Source: Ashinkailepas kermadecensis
Taxonomy: Eukaryota; Arthropoda; Thecostraca; Neolepadidae
Assembly: GCA_034440615.1 (NCBI GenBank)
Contig: JAOTOM010002297.1
Coordinates: forward strand, 33,520-97,519
Direction of reading: 5' to 3'
DNA length: 64,000 nt
Within the stretch, counting starts at the first letter, position 1, and the number at the start of each line of letters is the position of its first letter. Under the pieces are notes generated by a model that was not told the DNA's origin, made no database searches, and saw nothing but the letters and a program-made list of their open reading frames with translations. Made by a program: the position numbers and the translations under genes. Below, piece after piece: positions 11,900 through 22,092 of the stretch.

Positions 11900-14096
11900 G
11901 TAGACCATTAAACGTTGCCTTCAACACCATATGACAACACTTGGCGCCGCCGCATTCTCATGAAGGCATTCAGGTATGGAATCCGTGGCTCCATGGGACT
12001 CTTCCTCCAAAACTTTTTGTCAAGACGAGTTTTCCGTGTATGTATTGGAAACCACCTGTCGGAGAGATATCCGCAGACTGAGGGGGTACCACAGGGCAGT
12101 GTGCTAAGCGTTGCACTGTTTGCCATCATGATTAATGATATATGCGAGTCCCTTCCTCGACAGATTGGCAGGTCACTTTTCGTGGATGATGTTGCAATTT
12201 GGTGCTGCACATCCAGTGCACCATCAATGGCCCGGCAGTTGCAGCTAGCAGTAACTCACTTGGAAAACTGGAGCTCTGAGAACGGGTTTTGGTTCTCGGT
12301 TAAAAAAAAACGTTGGGATGCAGTTTTGTCGGCGTCGTCGAAGCTGTCCAGACCCAACTGTCGAACTGTATGGGAACCCATTCCCTTCCAGCGCGCTGCC
12401 CGCTTTTTAGGAGTAATTTTTGACACCCGTCCTACTTACAAGGAACACTTCAAAGCACTTCGGGAGAAGTGCTTTACATCGCTAAACCTACTGAAGATGG
12501 TTGCACGCAGGTCCTACGGAGGAGGCAGAAGAACCATGCTGCTGTTGTATCGTTCCCTCATCCGGGCAAGACTGGACTATGCATGTTTTGTATATAACAG
12601 TGCATGTACAACAAGCAAACGCACACTGGACACTGTACACCACTCGTCCCTCCGCATTGTGACCGGCGCTTTTCGCACTTCGCCTTCTGTAAGCCTTCTG
12701 GCTGAAGCTCATGAACCGCCACTCTCGCTCCGACGTGAAATGCTCGGGATGCGCTACGCTTGCAAGCTGCGTCAATTCCCTGACCATCCTACATATGCGC
12801 ACGTTTTCTCTCGTCGCCTAATCTCATCATTCTATCGAGGACGTACTATGCATTCCACCCCCTTTTGCGTTAGGATACGTAGGATCTTTGAGGACAGTGG
12901 AATTCGACTGAAGGGAATCATGCAGTCCAATTTTACGCAGACGCCGCCATGGCAAGTGACCGCTCCGGTAATAGACATGTCGCTTTCTTCTGTAAGGAAG
13001 GAGGATGCTACACCACAAGACCGTCTGTCACGTGCCCTAGAACATATAGCCTCATTCGAGGGATACGTCCCGATATATACAGACGAATCTAAGACTGACG
13101 CTGGTGTGGGCAGTGCATTTGTTTCTGGGTCTCTGTCAAGATCTTTTTCCCTACCACCACAAGCGACGGTCTACACATCCGAGCTGGTTGCCATCACGAA
13201 GGCCCTCAGTTTTATCGAAGTGGGGCGGGAGACCTCGCATGCCATTTTTACCGATTCCTCAGCAGTCTCTGGGCGCTAAAACAGTTTAACCCACCTGACT
13301 CCATTGTACAAGATGTTTTACCGCGTCTTAAACTGCTGGCTCAAGCTGGAAAGGCTGCTGTCCTCTGTTGGATCCCGAGCCATGTCGGCATCGTGGGGAA
13401 CGAGGCAGTAGATGCTGCTGCGAAGCGAGCAGCCAAAGCCCCATGCCTACGATCTATGCCGCTCCCAGCGAGAGAATATTACCGCTCTATCGTGACCTTT
13501 GTTTAACAAAAAAAATGGCAGCTTAACTGGGATACGTTGCAGCTCAACAAATTACGAGCAATCAAGCCACGTCTTGGAGAGTGGCCCTCGTCCTACCGTA
13601 GGACGAGGCGAGACGAGGTTGTACTCTGCCGCCTTCGGCTGGGGCACACCCACCCAACACACCAACATCTGCTTTGTGGGGAGGACAGGCCAAATGTCCT
13701 CGATGTCATGCACCGCTGTCAGTGCGTCACGTTCTGATTTCATGCCCCCTGCCTGCCAATGATCGAAGACGTATTTTTGGAGGAATGCAGTCGATGTCAC
13801 TCCGCGATCTCCTGGGTGACCAATCGCCCATGGTAACTTCAGGACAACTTTTTCGCTTTATCTCGGATGTCGACTTCACAGCAATTTACACCCCTCACTG
13901 ACATGGAACACTAGAAGCTGCCTCACGTAACGCATGACCTGCTCCAAGCTGCCTCACGTAACCTGCTTTTATTGTTAAGGTTCGTATGTTACTGTTACTG
14001 TCGAAACCAATCCTCTCAAGCTGTACATCTAATATTGTTATGGACGCTGTATGACCAACGCAGTCGATGCGCCTCTAAACCCAAATAACCAACCAT
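11900..14096 (+). mobile_element. 5'-truncated I-clade LINE
   Basis: A non-LTR retrotransposon fragment that begins inside the reverse-transcriptase domain and runs to a real 3' end. The 3' tail (GTCGATGCGCCTC followed by TAAACCCAAATAACCAACC) recurs at 2.26 and 15.53 kb on the minus strand and in the SINE at 6.95 kb. A 5' truncation is normal for target-primed reverse transcription. The presence of an RNase H domain after the reverse transcriptase places it near the I, R1 and related clades. Confidence 0.85.
11915..13910 (+). pseudogene. LINE ORF2 fragment: reverse transcriptase and RNase H
   Basis: The longest frame (11915-13279) starts mid-domain and contains reverse-transcriptase hallmarks: VPQGSVLS, the catalytic LFVDDVAIW (YXDD box variant FVDD) and the thumb region. 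An RNase H domain follows, with IYTDESK, a TSELVAI glutamate and an IFTDS aspartate. Translation continues in another phase from about 13265 (CWIPSHVGIVGNE, the usual RNase H histidine region). A stop lies near 13504, and another phase change near 13700 reaches a Cys/His cluster (CPRCHAPLSVRHVLISC) typical of the C-terminus of these proteins. Multiple frameshifts make this copy non-functional. Confidence 0.85.
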
Positions 14097-14640
14097 TCAT
14101 TTCGTGTTTCGTTTCGTAAATTATGATATTTTTATCCAACAGTGTAATGTTGTTCCTCCCGCACCGTCGGTGCCGGCATGGGATTTGATAACTCAGCGTT
14201 TTGGAAATGTATGCACACACTGCGCCTGTGTGCTGTCGAGAGCACGCGTATGCGTGTTATGCTGTCGTGTCTTTTGTGAGAATTTCGTGAAAATACATGT
14301 TTTGTATTGTTGGTGGTATTTCTACGCTATGGTTGTCATGATGCAGCTGATCAATGGACAAGATCCACGGGTTACGAGGCTGCAGGACACAAGGTTTGGT
14401 CACGTGCATGAACAGAGTGCATAATATGTGTGTTAAAATGATTGATGTTTCTGGAAATGTGACCACATGTTTGTTGGATTGTTTTTTATTGGTTTTGGAT
14501 TGTGTTCGTTGGCTGATTACAAGTCAATTCAAATATGAACAAGTTGATATTTACAATATTTAGCATTGGGCGATTTCGATTTCGAAAGTAATTGAATACA
14601 AGCATTTTGTAGTAGCATTAAAAAACAACGATCATGTGCT
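14097..14640. other. Anonymous spacer
   Basis: No coding region or known repeat is seen between the LINE tail and the palindrome cluster. Confidence 0.4.
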
Positions 14641-14654
14641 AACACACACATCTT

Positions 14655-15103
14655 GTGTACCCTGCAAGCTGCATATTTGACTACCCTGAGAGTGTGTCAG
14701 AAAGCACACTGAGAGTGTGCTTCCAAACGCCAAAATAGAGTGTTGACACGCTCACAAAGCACATAAGTTTTGTGTTTACACAAGGGGAAAGCACGCCAAC
14801 AGCGTGCTGTTCATAGTAATAACACACCCTTGTCGTGTAAGCACATTGTAAATGTACAAGAATCGTGTGTAAAATAATCAAATGGGCCGCATTTTACACA
14901 CTAATAGTGTGTTATTAACACACTATGTGTGTGTATTTCTGATGTGTAACACACAGTCGGTGTGTTTTCTATATGTGTAAACACAGAATTAATGTGCACC
15001 ATGGATGTGTTAACACGCCATATCTGTGTTGCAAAGCACAATCACAGTGTGTTTTTCGACACACTCTAAAGGTAGACAAACATGCAGCTTGCAGGGTCGA
15101 GAT
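14655..15103. mobile_element. Foldback-like element built of small CACA/TGTG palindromes
   Basis: The ends form an inverted repeat of about 65-85 bp: CCCTGCAAGCTGCAT on the left pairs with ATGCAGCTTGCAGGG on the right, extending through a GAGTGTGTC / GACACACTC segment. The interior contains many small dyads of the type ACACACNNNNNGTGTGT (for example around 14900, 14918, 14948, 14999, 15012 and 15050). No protein is encoded. No clear target duplication was found, so its class is open. Confidence 0.6.
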
Positions 15104-15140
15104 TTGTGCGTTAACACACGTACCTTGTGTTGTTTGCAGT

Positions 15141-15525
15141 GTTAAGACAAAATACTGGTGTTCGATAGTTTTCAGCGTATGTCACAGCTTATCTAGCACC
15201 ATTCACTTGCTATTGCATAACACTCTCAACAATTACAAACTCGTCCAATCATACCAATTGTGCTACCATAGCCAATCTCATCAGCATCACATCCGCTGTA
15301 TCCCGTCAGAGATACAACGGTACCTCTGATCGCACAGTACCTCGTCCTCACACCAGTACGCTACGAACAGATGAACCGTAGACTGGGACGAGTCCCAGCG
15401 GAAGCCCTGAGCTGCATCATGCACTACAAATGAATATTTTCCAACGAAATCGCACTGGACAATCACTTCCCCTCCTTGACAGAGCCTTTGCGTAGGTGAA
15501 GTGCTGACCTTGTTTGCCAGCCACA
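15141..15525. other. Anonymous spacer
   Basis: No gene or repeat was recognised. Confidence 0.4.
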
Positions 15526-15590
15526 AAGTGGTTGGTTATTAGGGTTTTAGGGCGCATCAACTGCATTGGTTATACAGCGCCCATGCAACA
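15526..15590 (-). mobile_element. LINE/SINE 3' tail fragment
   Basis: On the minus strand this reads as a GGGCGCTGTAT, GTTGATGCGCC and CTAATAACCAACC tail, matching the 3' end of the LINE at 14.1 kb. Only the tail remains. Confidence 0.65.
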
Positions 15591-15691
15591 GGTGGTGTCT
15601 GGTCAGCTTCACGGTTTGCTGACTCAAATATCGCATGCCTTCCTCTTTTGGTCTAGACTATTTCTACGAGTGTATAGCGATGCGTGCTCAT

Positions 15692-16092
15692 TAGACCGGA
15701 GCGTCAGAAGGCTTTTTCGGAATTTCCAATCGGCACTGGTGGTATGACTTGGCCAGATATATGTCTAGCCAGGATACGTTAAAAAAAAGTTGGAAAAAAT
15801 AACGTTTACCTTTGCCAACTAGTCGCCGAACGAAACCATGCGAGTTGACTCCCGGCGTTGAAGTCTCCAGCGGAATTTCATATCTAGTGCCCTTAGAATC
15901 TCGAGAACTAAGAAATAGAGAGAGAGATGCGGCTTTCGCCTGCGGATGGACCTACCCATAGGCTAACGTTTTGGCCCTGAAAAATGTTGACCTATCTCCC
16001 ATGGTTGACCTGCCAGGTCAGGTCAAAGAGGCAAACGTGGGTCATTTGGCGAAAATCGGCCCAATTTCAGCGTGTTTGAGGTCCAAGCTTCA
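15692..16092. repeat. Left terminal inverted repeat
   Basis: The left TIR pairs with 19274-19657. It contains a C-rich/T-rich stem region, a CTCGAGAACTA motif near 15900 and four AGGTCA/TGACCT hexamers near 15985-16030. The right copy keeps the same motifs, so these are likely binding sites for the transposase or for a host factor. Confidence 0.85.
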
Positions 16093-16550
16093 CAGAAATC
16101 GTATTATCTGCGGTAAAAACAACATGCATGATATAATGGCCTAATGTGTGCACATTTATAACAAAATTGGGTTCAAGGTCGAGTATAAACTCATCACCCG
16201 TAAGTTTTCCGGCCAGCCGCCAGAGCCAAGTGCAGTCAATATGATAAATATCTTTTTTCTTGGCCTCCACAAACGAACAACTGATAATAGCGACTTAAAC
16301 TGGTAGATACCTATGTCGACTTTTTAACTCCAATCCCAACTATCGCATTCTGCACAAAGTTTGTCCAACCATGTGTTTCTGAGTTCCATCCAATGAATGT
16401 GTTTCACATGATAGTACCTATACCTGCCAAGTGCCTGTCTCATACAACCCACCCTCTGTTTCAGATTCTTACATCCGTTACATGTTCAAGTGTGCACGAC
16501 TGCACGACATATCAAATAATAATTCTGAGCAATAGTTAATGTTTAAAGTT

Positions 16551-18861
16551 ATGGCTCAGGCCGATTATCGAACGCGCAGTACGGAACGAAAGCATCCCGT
16601 GCTTACAGTCGGTCCGTTGTAACTGAAAGAAACCCGCCTTCCCTGGAAAAGTGAAGTGCTTGGATACTTCATGCTGGTCCAAGATCAGCTCGGAAAACGT
16701 GCTCCGGGTGTAACGGTCGCGAACGTTGTGATGGAAAAGATCTTGGCGATATGGGATCGCTCAAGCGCCGTTCAGTTTAGCATAAAGCACAATCAGCGAG
16801 AAACACCTGTGGTTAAAACTGAAGGCGACGGGTATGCACTGGAGAGAAGCAATATTTTAAAACCCAAATCGATCGTGAAAAAGATTCTGAAACTGAGAGA
16901 CAGTGCGCGACAGCTCATAAAGTGGACGGAAGCGGAGAAGCGTGGCTTGCCATTCCACACGGTTTCTGATTCTCTGAAAGACGAACTGTTCGATATTCTG
17001 CTCTGTCAATGCGACCTGAAAGACAACAAGCCGTGCTCTTCCTGTCCTGCAGGGATGAGGATCCCTGTCCTAGAAGTTCCCTTCATAAAAGATCAGCGGA
17101 CAGAACGGAAGCTGATAATATCGCATGCAGTGGACACGAAAGAAACGAAGAAGATGAGGAAAAAAAAGTAGGTCGGAGGAATCAGCTGCGAAGCAAAAGG
17201 CTGCGTCATCAGGGTCGAATGAGGTGGATTCCGATCGTGATGAAGACATGAATGCAGACGAAGGCGACGAAGATGACGACGATGGTGTAGTGACAGAGCC
17301 TGCCGTCGACCCCTACACCAACCAAGCGCGAGGGCGCGATGTCAAGCGGAACAGACACGAACTGAGAAATTTTTATCGGATGTGTGACCGGTTTGGAATA
17401 TCGGACCGCGCAGGATCGGCGCTGCTGAACGCTGCGCTGGTCGACTACGGAATTGTGACACAGGAAAATCTGAGTGGCCTGGTCGACCGTAGTAAGCTAC
17501 GACGACAGCGAAAGAAGTGGGGAGAAGACGAGGTAGAAACAAGACGGAGGCAGAACCGAGAAGAGAACAACATCATCGGCATCTTCTATGACGGGCGAAA
17601 CGACACCAGCCTGATCACCAAAGACGGTAAAATTCGGAAGATAAAAGAACCCCACGAAGTAGTTGTAGCTGAACCTGGACACAGATATATCAATCACGTC
17701 ACACCAGAGAGGCACATCGCAGCAGCTATCACGTCCGTCATCACCGACATAGACGCGGAGCCGGTAGTCATCGGATCGGATGGAACTGCCGTAAATACGG
17801 GGTCACACCGCGGGATCAACAGACGGATAGAACTAGCTTTGGGCCGACCGCTGCAGCACGCGATATGCGGATTGCATATGAATGAGTTGACGATGAAGCA
17901 CGTGTTTCTAAATGCGGATGGACAAACGAGTGGTCCGGCATCTTATAAGGGCAAAATGGGAGTGTCAATCAGCCAGGATCTCAGGAAACTGCCTATGACG
18001 CCTTTCAAACCTGTACCCGGCCTGATTGAAGAAATGCCGCCAGAAGTAGAGAACACGATCAGTCATGATCAAAGGTACCTCTACAAACTGAGCATCGCCG
18101 TGCAGAAAGGACCATCTGAGTTCGAGAAAATGCTTCTGACTATGGAGCCCGGAACTCTGCACAACGCCAGGTGGGTTACTTTAGCCAACCGCATCCTACG
18201 ACTGTATGTGTCGACCAAGAAGCCGTGGAGCGCGTTGCGTCGCGTAGTATTTTTCATTCTGAACCAATACGTTCCAGGCTGGTTCAGGTTCAGGAAGTTC
18301 CAAAATGTCAGTGACGGGGCAAAAAACTTCCTCTTCTTGGTGCAGCTGTCTAAAGGGCTACCCGAAAAGGACAGGAAGGTAACACACGTCGTTCTGAACT
18401 GGAACAGCTTCTGGGCTCACCATGAAAACGTGCTGATCTCAATGCTGGCGGACTCTGATGAGGAAGTACGGAAGTTTGCTGTTGCTAAGATCATGGCCTG
18501 TCGTGAGGGTAGAGCGAATGCTGCGGATGTTAGGAAATATGAGCATCCTAGGGATAATGTCAATCTTGGTGCATCGTCACTGAAAGAGTTGGTGCAGTGG
18601 GAAGCCGTGGCGCTGACAGAGCCGCCGCTCACAATGGTCCTCAGTGATACGGCTATCTGCGCCGCAGCGGATGCGCCCATCACGTTCGCAGATGTTCCCT
18701 GTCACTCACAGAGCGTAGAGAGGTGGGTGGCTGAGGTCGCACAGGCATCTGCCAAAAAAGTTGGCCACGATGCCCGTCATCGCTTCATTCATTCGAGAGC
18801 ACGATCCAGATCAGACTTGCCACTCATGGAGAGCAAACGCGACTTCTTCGAATGGCCGTGA
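16551..18861 (+). pseudogene. DDE transposase of the 15.7-kb element, two lesions
   Basis: Reading starts at ATG 16551. An in-frame TAA occurs at 16620-16622, the frame continues to about 17168, and the rest lies one phase away (frame of 17224-18861), the change coinciding with a run of eight A at 17160-17167. The N-terminal part has a Cys cluster (CQCDL, CSSCP) followed by FIKDQRTERK; an acidic linker follows. The catalytic part shows FYDGRND (Asp codon 17590-17592), GSDGTAVNTG (Asp codon 17779-17781), CGLHMNE (C-x2-H, from 17866) and HSQSVERWV (Glu codon 18718-18720), which fit a DDE triad with the CxxH insert. I recall homologues as uncharacterised proteins in many arthropods. Full length would be about 770 residues. 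Function is inferred. Confidence 0.8.
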
Positions 18862-19273
18862 ACTAGTTCGCGATATGTCCCGCCTACAACATCGGCCAAT
18901 TCCCTGTCTGTTGGCTGCTCTTGGCATCGCTGTATGTGATAATTTGTTTTGTATGCATGTAACGAGAGCATGTTTTGCATATCACCCGTGCAAATGTATC
19001 CAAATGTGAGCCAATACACGTGCATACCTGTATTGTATAAACAATCTTTAGTGATCTATCATTATACAATTCGTTGAAGCTCTACCGTGCACTGATAGCG
19101 GATTATGTGATCAGGAAATGTAAACAATAACATTTTCAAACAAAACTGTTTATGCCTGAGACTATGCGAAATACTGAGTACGAACTTGACCTTCAATCTC
19201 TTTGTTATAAATGCGTATAAACTAGGCCATTGCATCATTAACATCATTTGTTACACTTAGACTAAATGTGTAC

Positions 19274-19657
19274 CAAGATTTGACCTCAAACAGCCGATTT
19301 TCGCCAAATGACCCACTTTTCCCCTTTGACCTGACCTTGCAGGTCAACCGTGTGAGTTAGGTGAACATTTTAGGGGACCAAAACGTTAACCTACGGATAG
19401 GCCTACCCGCAGGTGAAAACCGCATCTCTCTATATTTCTTAGTTCTCGAGATCCTAAGGGCACTAGATGTGAAATTCCGCTGGAGACTTCAACGCCGGCA
19501 GTCAACTTGCATGGTTTCGTTCGGCGACTAGTTGGCAAAGGTAAACGTTATTTTTTTCAACTTTTTTGAACGTATCCTGGCTAGACATATATCTGGCCAA
19601 GTCATACCACCATTGCCGATTGGAAATTCCGAAAAAGCCTTCTGATGCTCCGGTATA
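19274..19657. repeat. Right terminal inverted repeat
   Basis: Reverse complement of 15692-16092 with scattered substitutions and small indels, including the GACTAGTTGGCAAAGG stretch and four TGACCT/AGGTCA hexamers. Confidence 0.85.
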
Positions 19658-19665
19658 GTGCTCAT

Positions 19666-20755
19666 CCACTGTCTGTACCTAATCTCATCCATGTCATAAT
19701 CTGGGGCTGCATCACATTCACTCTTCTCCTGATTTGTCCCCGAGGATAATTCTCAGAAAGTTCATCACTCAGTCTTTTCCAGGGCTGTCCTCACAGTTGT
19801 ACATCATGCAGTGATGGTTTTACGTCCTACATACGGCGTGATCGAGGAGACCACGGTATTTGAAACCGGGAAGGCAGGGAGAGGATATGAGCAGTTTTGG
19901 TATTGGTGTTAAGTGCACACGCATACCGAGTGCGTCCCACTGCGGCCTGCCAAGACGTAATGCTTCGAACGTAGGGTAGCAATGGTTAAGATGCCGGAGC
20001 GATGGTTTTTAGGTTTCTGCTTATAATAGATCATGTATCACACAAGTTTCCCAAAACAAGCCTTTTCTGAACTCTACTTTTGGTTCCATTAGTCTGTCGC
20101 ACCGTGACACAGTCGGTCTTGCTGAGACACATGCGGCTGATCTAGTCAGACTCATAAAATAGCTTCGCTTTCACCTTGACTACGTCCGATACCCTCAGAA
20201 ATTTCCTTGCTGCACAGGAAGCACGGTCAGCCTGAGTGAGCAGTGAGCACTTGGTTCGAAAACACGGCGCCACCTGATGTTTGTGCCCTTCCTGATATTT
20301 CACTACATTCGCAGGTTATTCATGTTCGGGATGCAATAAATGGTTGTGCGAATGGTTTCTCGGTAATCATAATGTGATTACTGTGTTGTGGATGCCTTTC
20401 CCTTCTTGTAATTCATCACAGGGTGTAACTTATAAATCGTCCACTACCACAATTTTCAGAAATGTTGTCATTTCTTTTTATCCTTTGACATAACGAGTTC
20501 GAATACTTCTGCAACACAACACCCAGGCTCCGATAATCAACATTTTTATCCGAACACGTGCCTTGAACGTGAAAAGGCTTATATTTCAGTGATATACCGT
20601 TTTAAACACATATTGCAACAAGCCATGCTATACTAACGCAAATATAACCATGCATGCCTAATTTAGAGCGGATATGCAGAGTTTTAGGGGCAACACCCTA
20701 TTTTTTTTAATGTTTGCTTCGAAAGATAAAATATCGAACGTCAGTTCTGCACTTT
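19666..20755. other. Anonymous sequence
   Basis: No coding region or repeat boundary was recognised in this stretch. Confidence 0.4.
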
Positions 20756-20759
20756 TTAA

Positions 20760-21767
20760 CCCGCGCACGTCCGGGGGGGGGGCAGATATCTGTCCCCCCT
20801 GCGGTTTTTCCCACTTTTCCGCCATACTAATCGGGTTAACAAGGCCAAACCTCGCATGGCTGCTCATTGGTCTTTTCCGCATATCCTCAGAAATGTTTGA
20901 CCCTGGGTCATCTCAAGTCAGGTCACCAGGTCAGGTGAAGTGATCTAATGTCCCTCCGAGTTTTAGGTGGCATCACTCCCACAATAATTGGGCGATTTAT
21001 TTCAAACTTATATCACGACATGATCTTATCAAGGTCTATAATATGTATATCACGGTTTTTTCGTAGCGTTGACCTGAGGTCAGGTCGTGGCCATGGCTTA
21101 CCCATTATAAGCGTATGGAAAAATATACAAATGTTTCCTGGTTACATATTTGCTCTCGGAATGACCTCCAACCGTTATGGCGTGTAGTTGGAAGCTATTC
21201 GCAATGCTATCGCTGACATTTTTGCACAGTGGCCCCACCAAGGTCAGCTGAGGTCACCTGAAATCACTAGCACATTTCTGCGCATTATATCGCAATGCAT
21301 TGAGCTAGAAGGCTGAAATTACCGTCATTGTGCTTGTATCGCCAAGACGTGTCGATTGATATATTATATGACCTCCCTACTCTACCCCATGACCTTGACC
21401 TGAGGTCATTGTTTCGGTGACACATCTGTTGATCTGACCTTAAATTACACAGCGTATGTTGATAGCACATTTCAAGGGCTGTCGAATAGCATTTGCAGTT
21501 TGTTTCTATCTGCTACAGGTCCTGAGATATGTGCCAATATCTGAGGGTCCAACCCGATCTGGTCGAATTTGACATATGATGACCCAGTGACCTAAATATT
21601 GACCTGAGCGAGAAAATGACCGAAATACTTTCGATAGAGCTTGTCAACAGCTATCCAAAGCCGTTTTCCGTTTGTCGCCACCTAGCATAGTTCTCGAGAT
21701 CTTAGGGGGCAGACATCTGCCCCCCCCGGACATGCGAAGTTGGCGCGGACCGCCGGACGTGCGAGTG
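20760..21767. mobile_element. 1-kb TTAA-flanked nonautonomous element
   Basis: TTAA occurs at 20756-20759 and 21768-21771. The left end CCCGCGCACGTCCGG pairs with the right end, which reads CACTCGCACGTCCGG on the minus strand. Inside each terminus a G run, a GCAGATATCTG-type palindrome and a C run form a strong hairpin. The interior carries 14 AGGTCA/TGACCT hexamers and no long open frame. TTAA duplication suggests piggyBac or Kolobok machinery supplied in trans. Confidence 0.8.
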
Positions 21768-21847
21768 TTAAAAATCGCATTGTGACTGTTCCGAACGATA
21801 TAATAGGTCGCATGACCTTAGGTCACGATGTCACGTTTCAAATAACC

Positions 21848-22092
21848 CGTCAAGGAAAATTCCGAAATGTGCCATTTCATGATGCACTGCTCTAGTAGAC
21901 AAACATGTTACCAGTACACCGTATCATTTTCTGTCTGACGCAGCCTATTAACAATCATTGGACCGAAGTAATCGATGCCAACTGTGTCAAACGCCCTGAA
22001 GGTCGCAAAGCGGCAATCAGTTAGATTAGCCATCATGGGAGGTTGAGGACCTGCAGCACGAGTTGACCAGCACCAGAGGACCAGTTCACGGC
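21848..22092 (-). pseudogene. BEL/Pao integrase fragment
   Basis: On the minus strand the translation reads PQPPMMANLTDCR, then FDTVGIDYFGPM (integrase first catalytic Asp region), then after one phase change CLSTRAVHHEMAHF. These match the integrase core of BEL/Pao elements. The piece is only about 80 codons, ends at the LINE junction near 22092 and has no LTR. It is a dead fragment, not part of either BEL element at 42-57 kb. Confidence 0.75.

Larger units (their letters stand above)
15692..19657 (+). mobile_element. Complete DNA transposon with 390-bp TIRs and 8-bp TSD
   Basis: A 3,966-bp element is bounded by GTGCTCAT at 15684-15691 and the identical GTGCTCAT at 19658-19665. The termini are TAGACCGGAGCGTCAGAAGG on the left and, reverse-complemented, TATACCGGAGCATCAGAAGG on the right. 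The inverted repeat continues with scattered mismatches to about 16092 on the left and from about 19274 on the right. Between them lies a single plus-strand transposase gene. An 8-bp duplication is typical of hAT and some P-type elements and excludes TTAA and TA families. The repeats are far longer than those of ordinary hAT elements, and I cannot place the superfamily with certainty. Confidence 0.9.

Noticed and set aside
17009..17251. Basic open frame overlapping the transposase
   Set aside because: It is the third phase through the acidic linker; the motif-bearing protein is in the other two frames.
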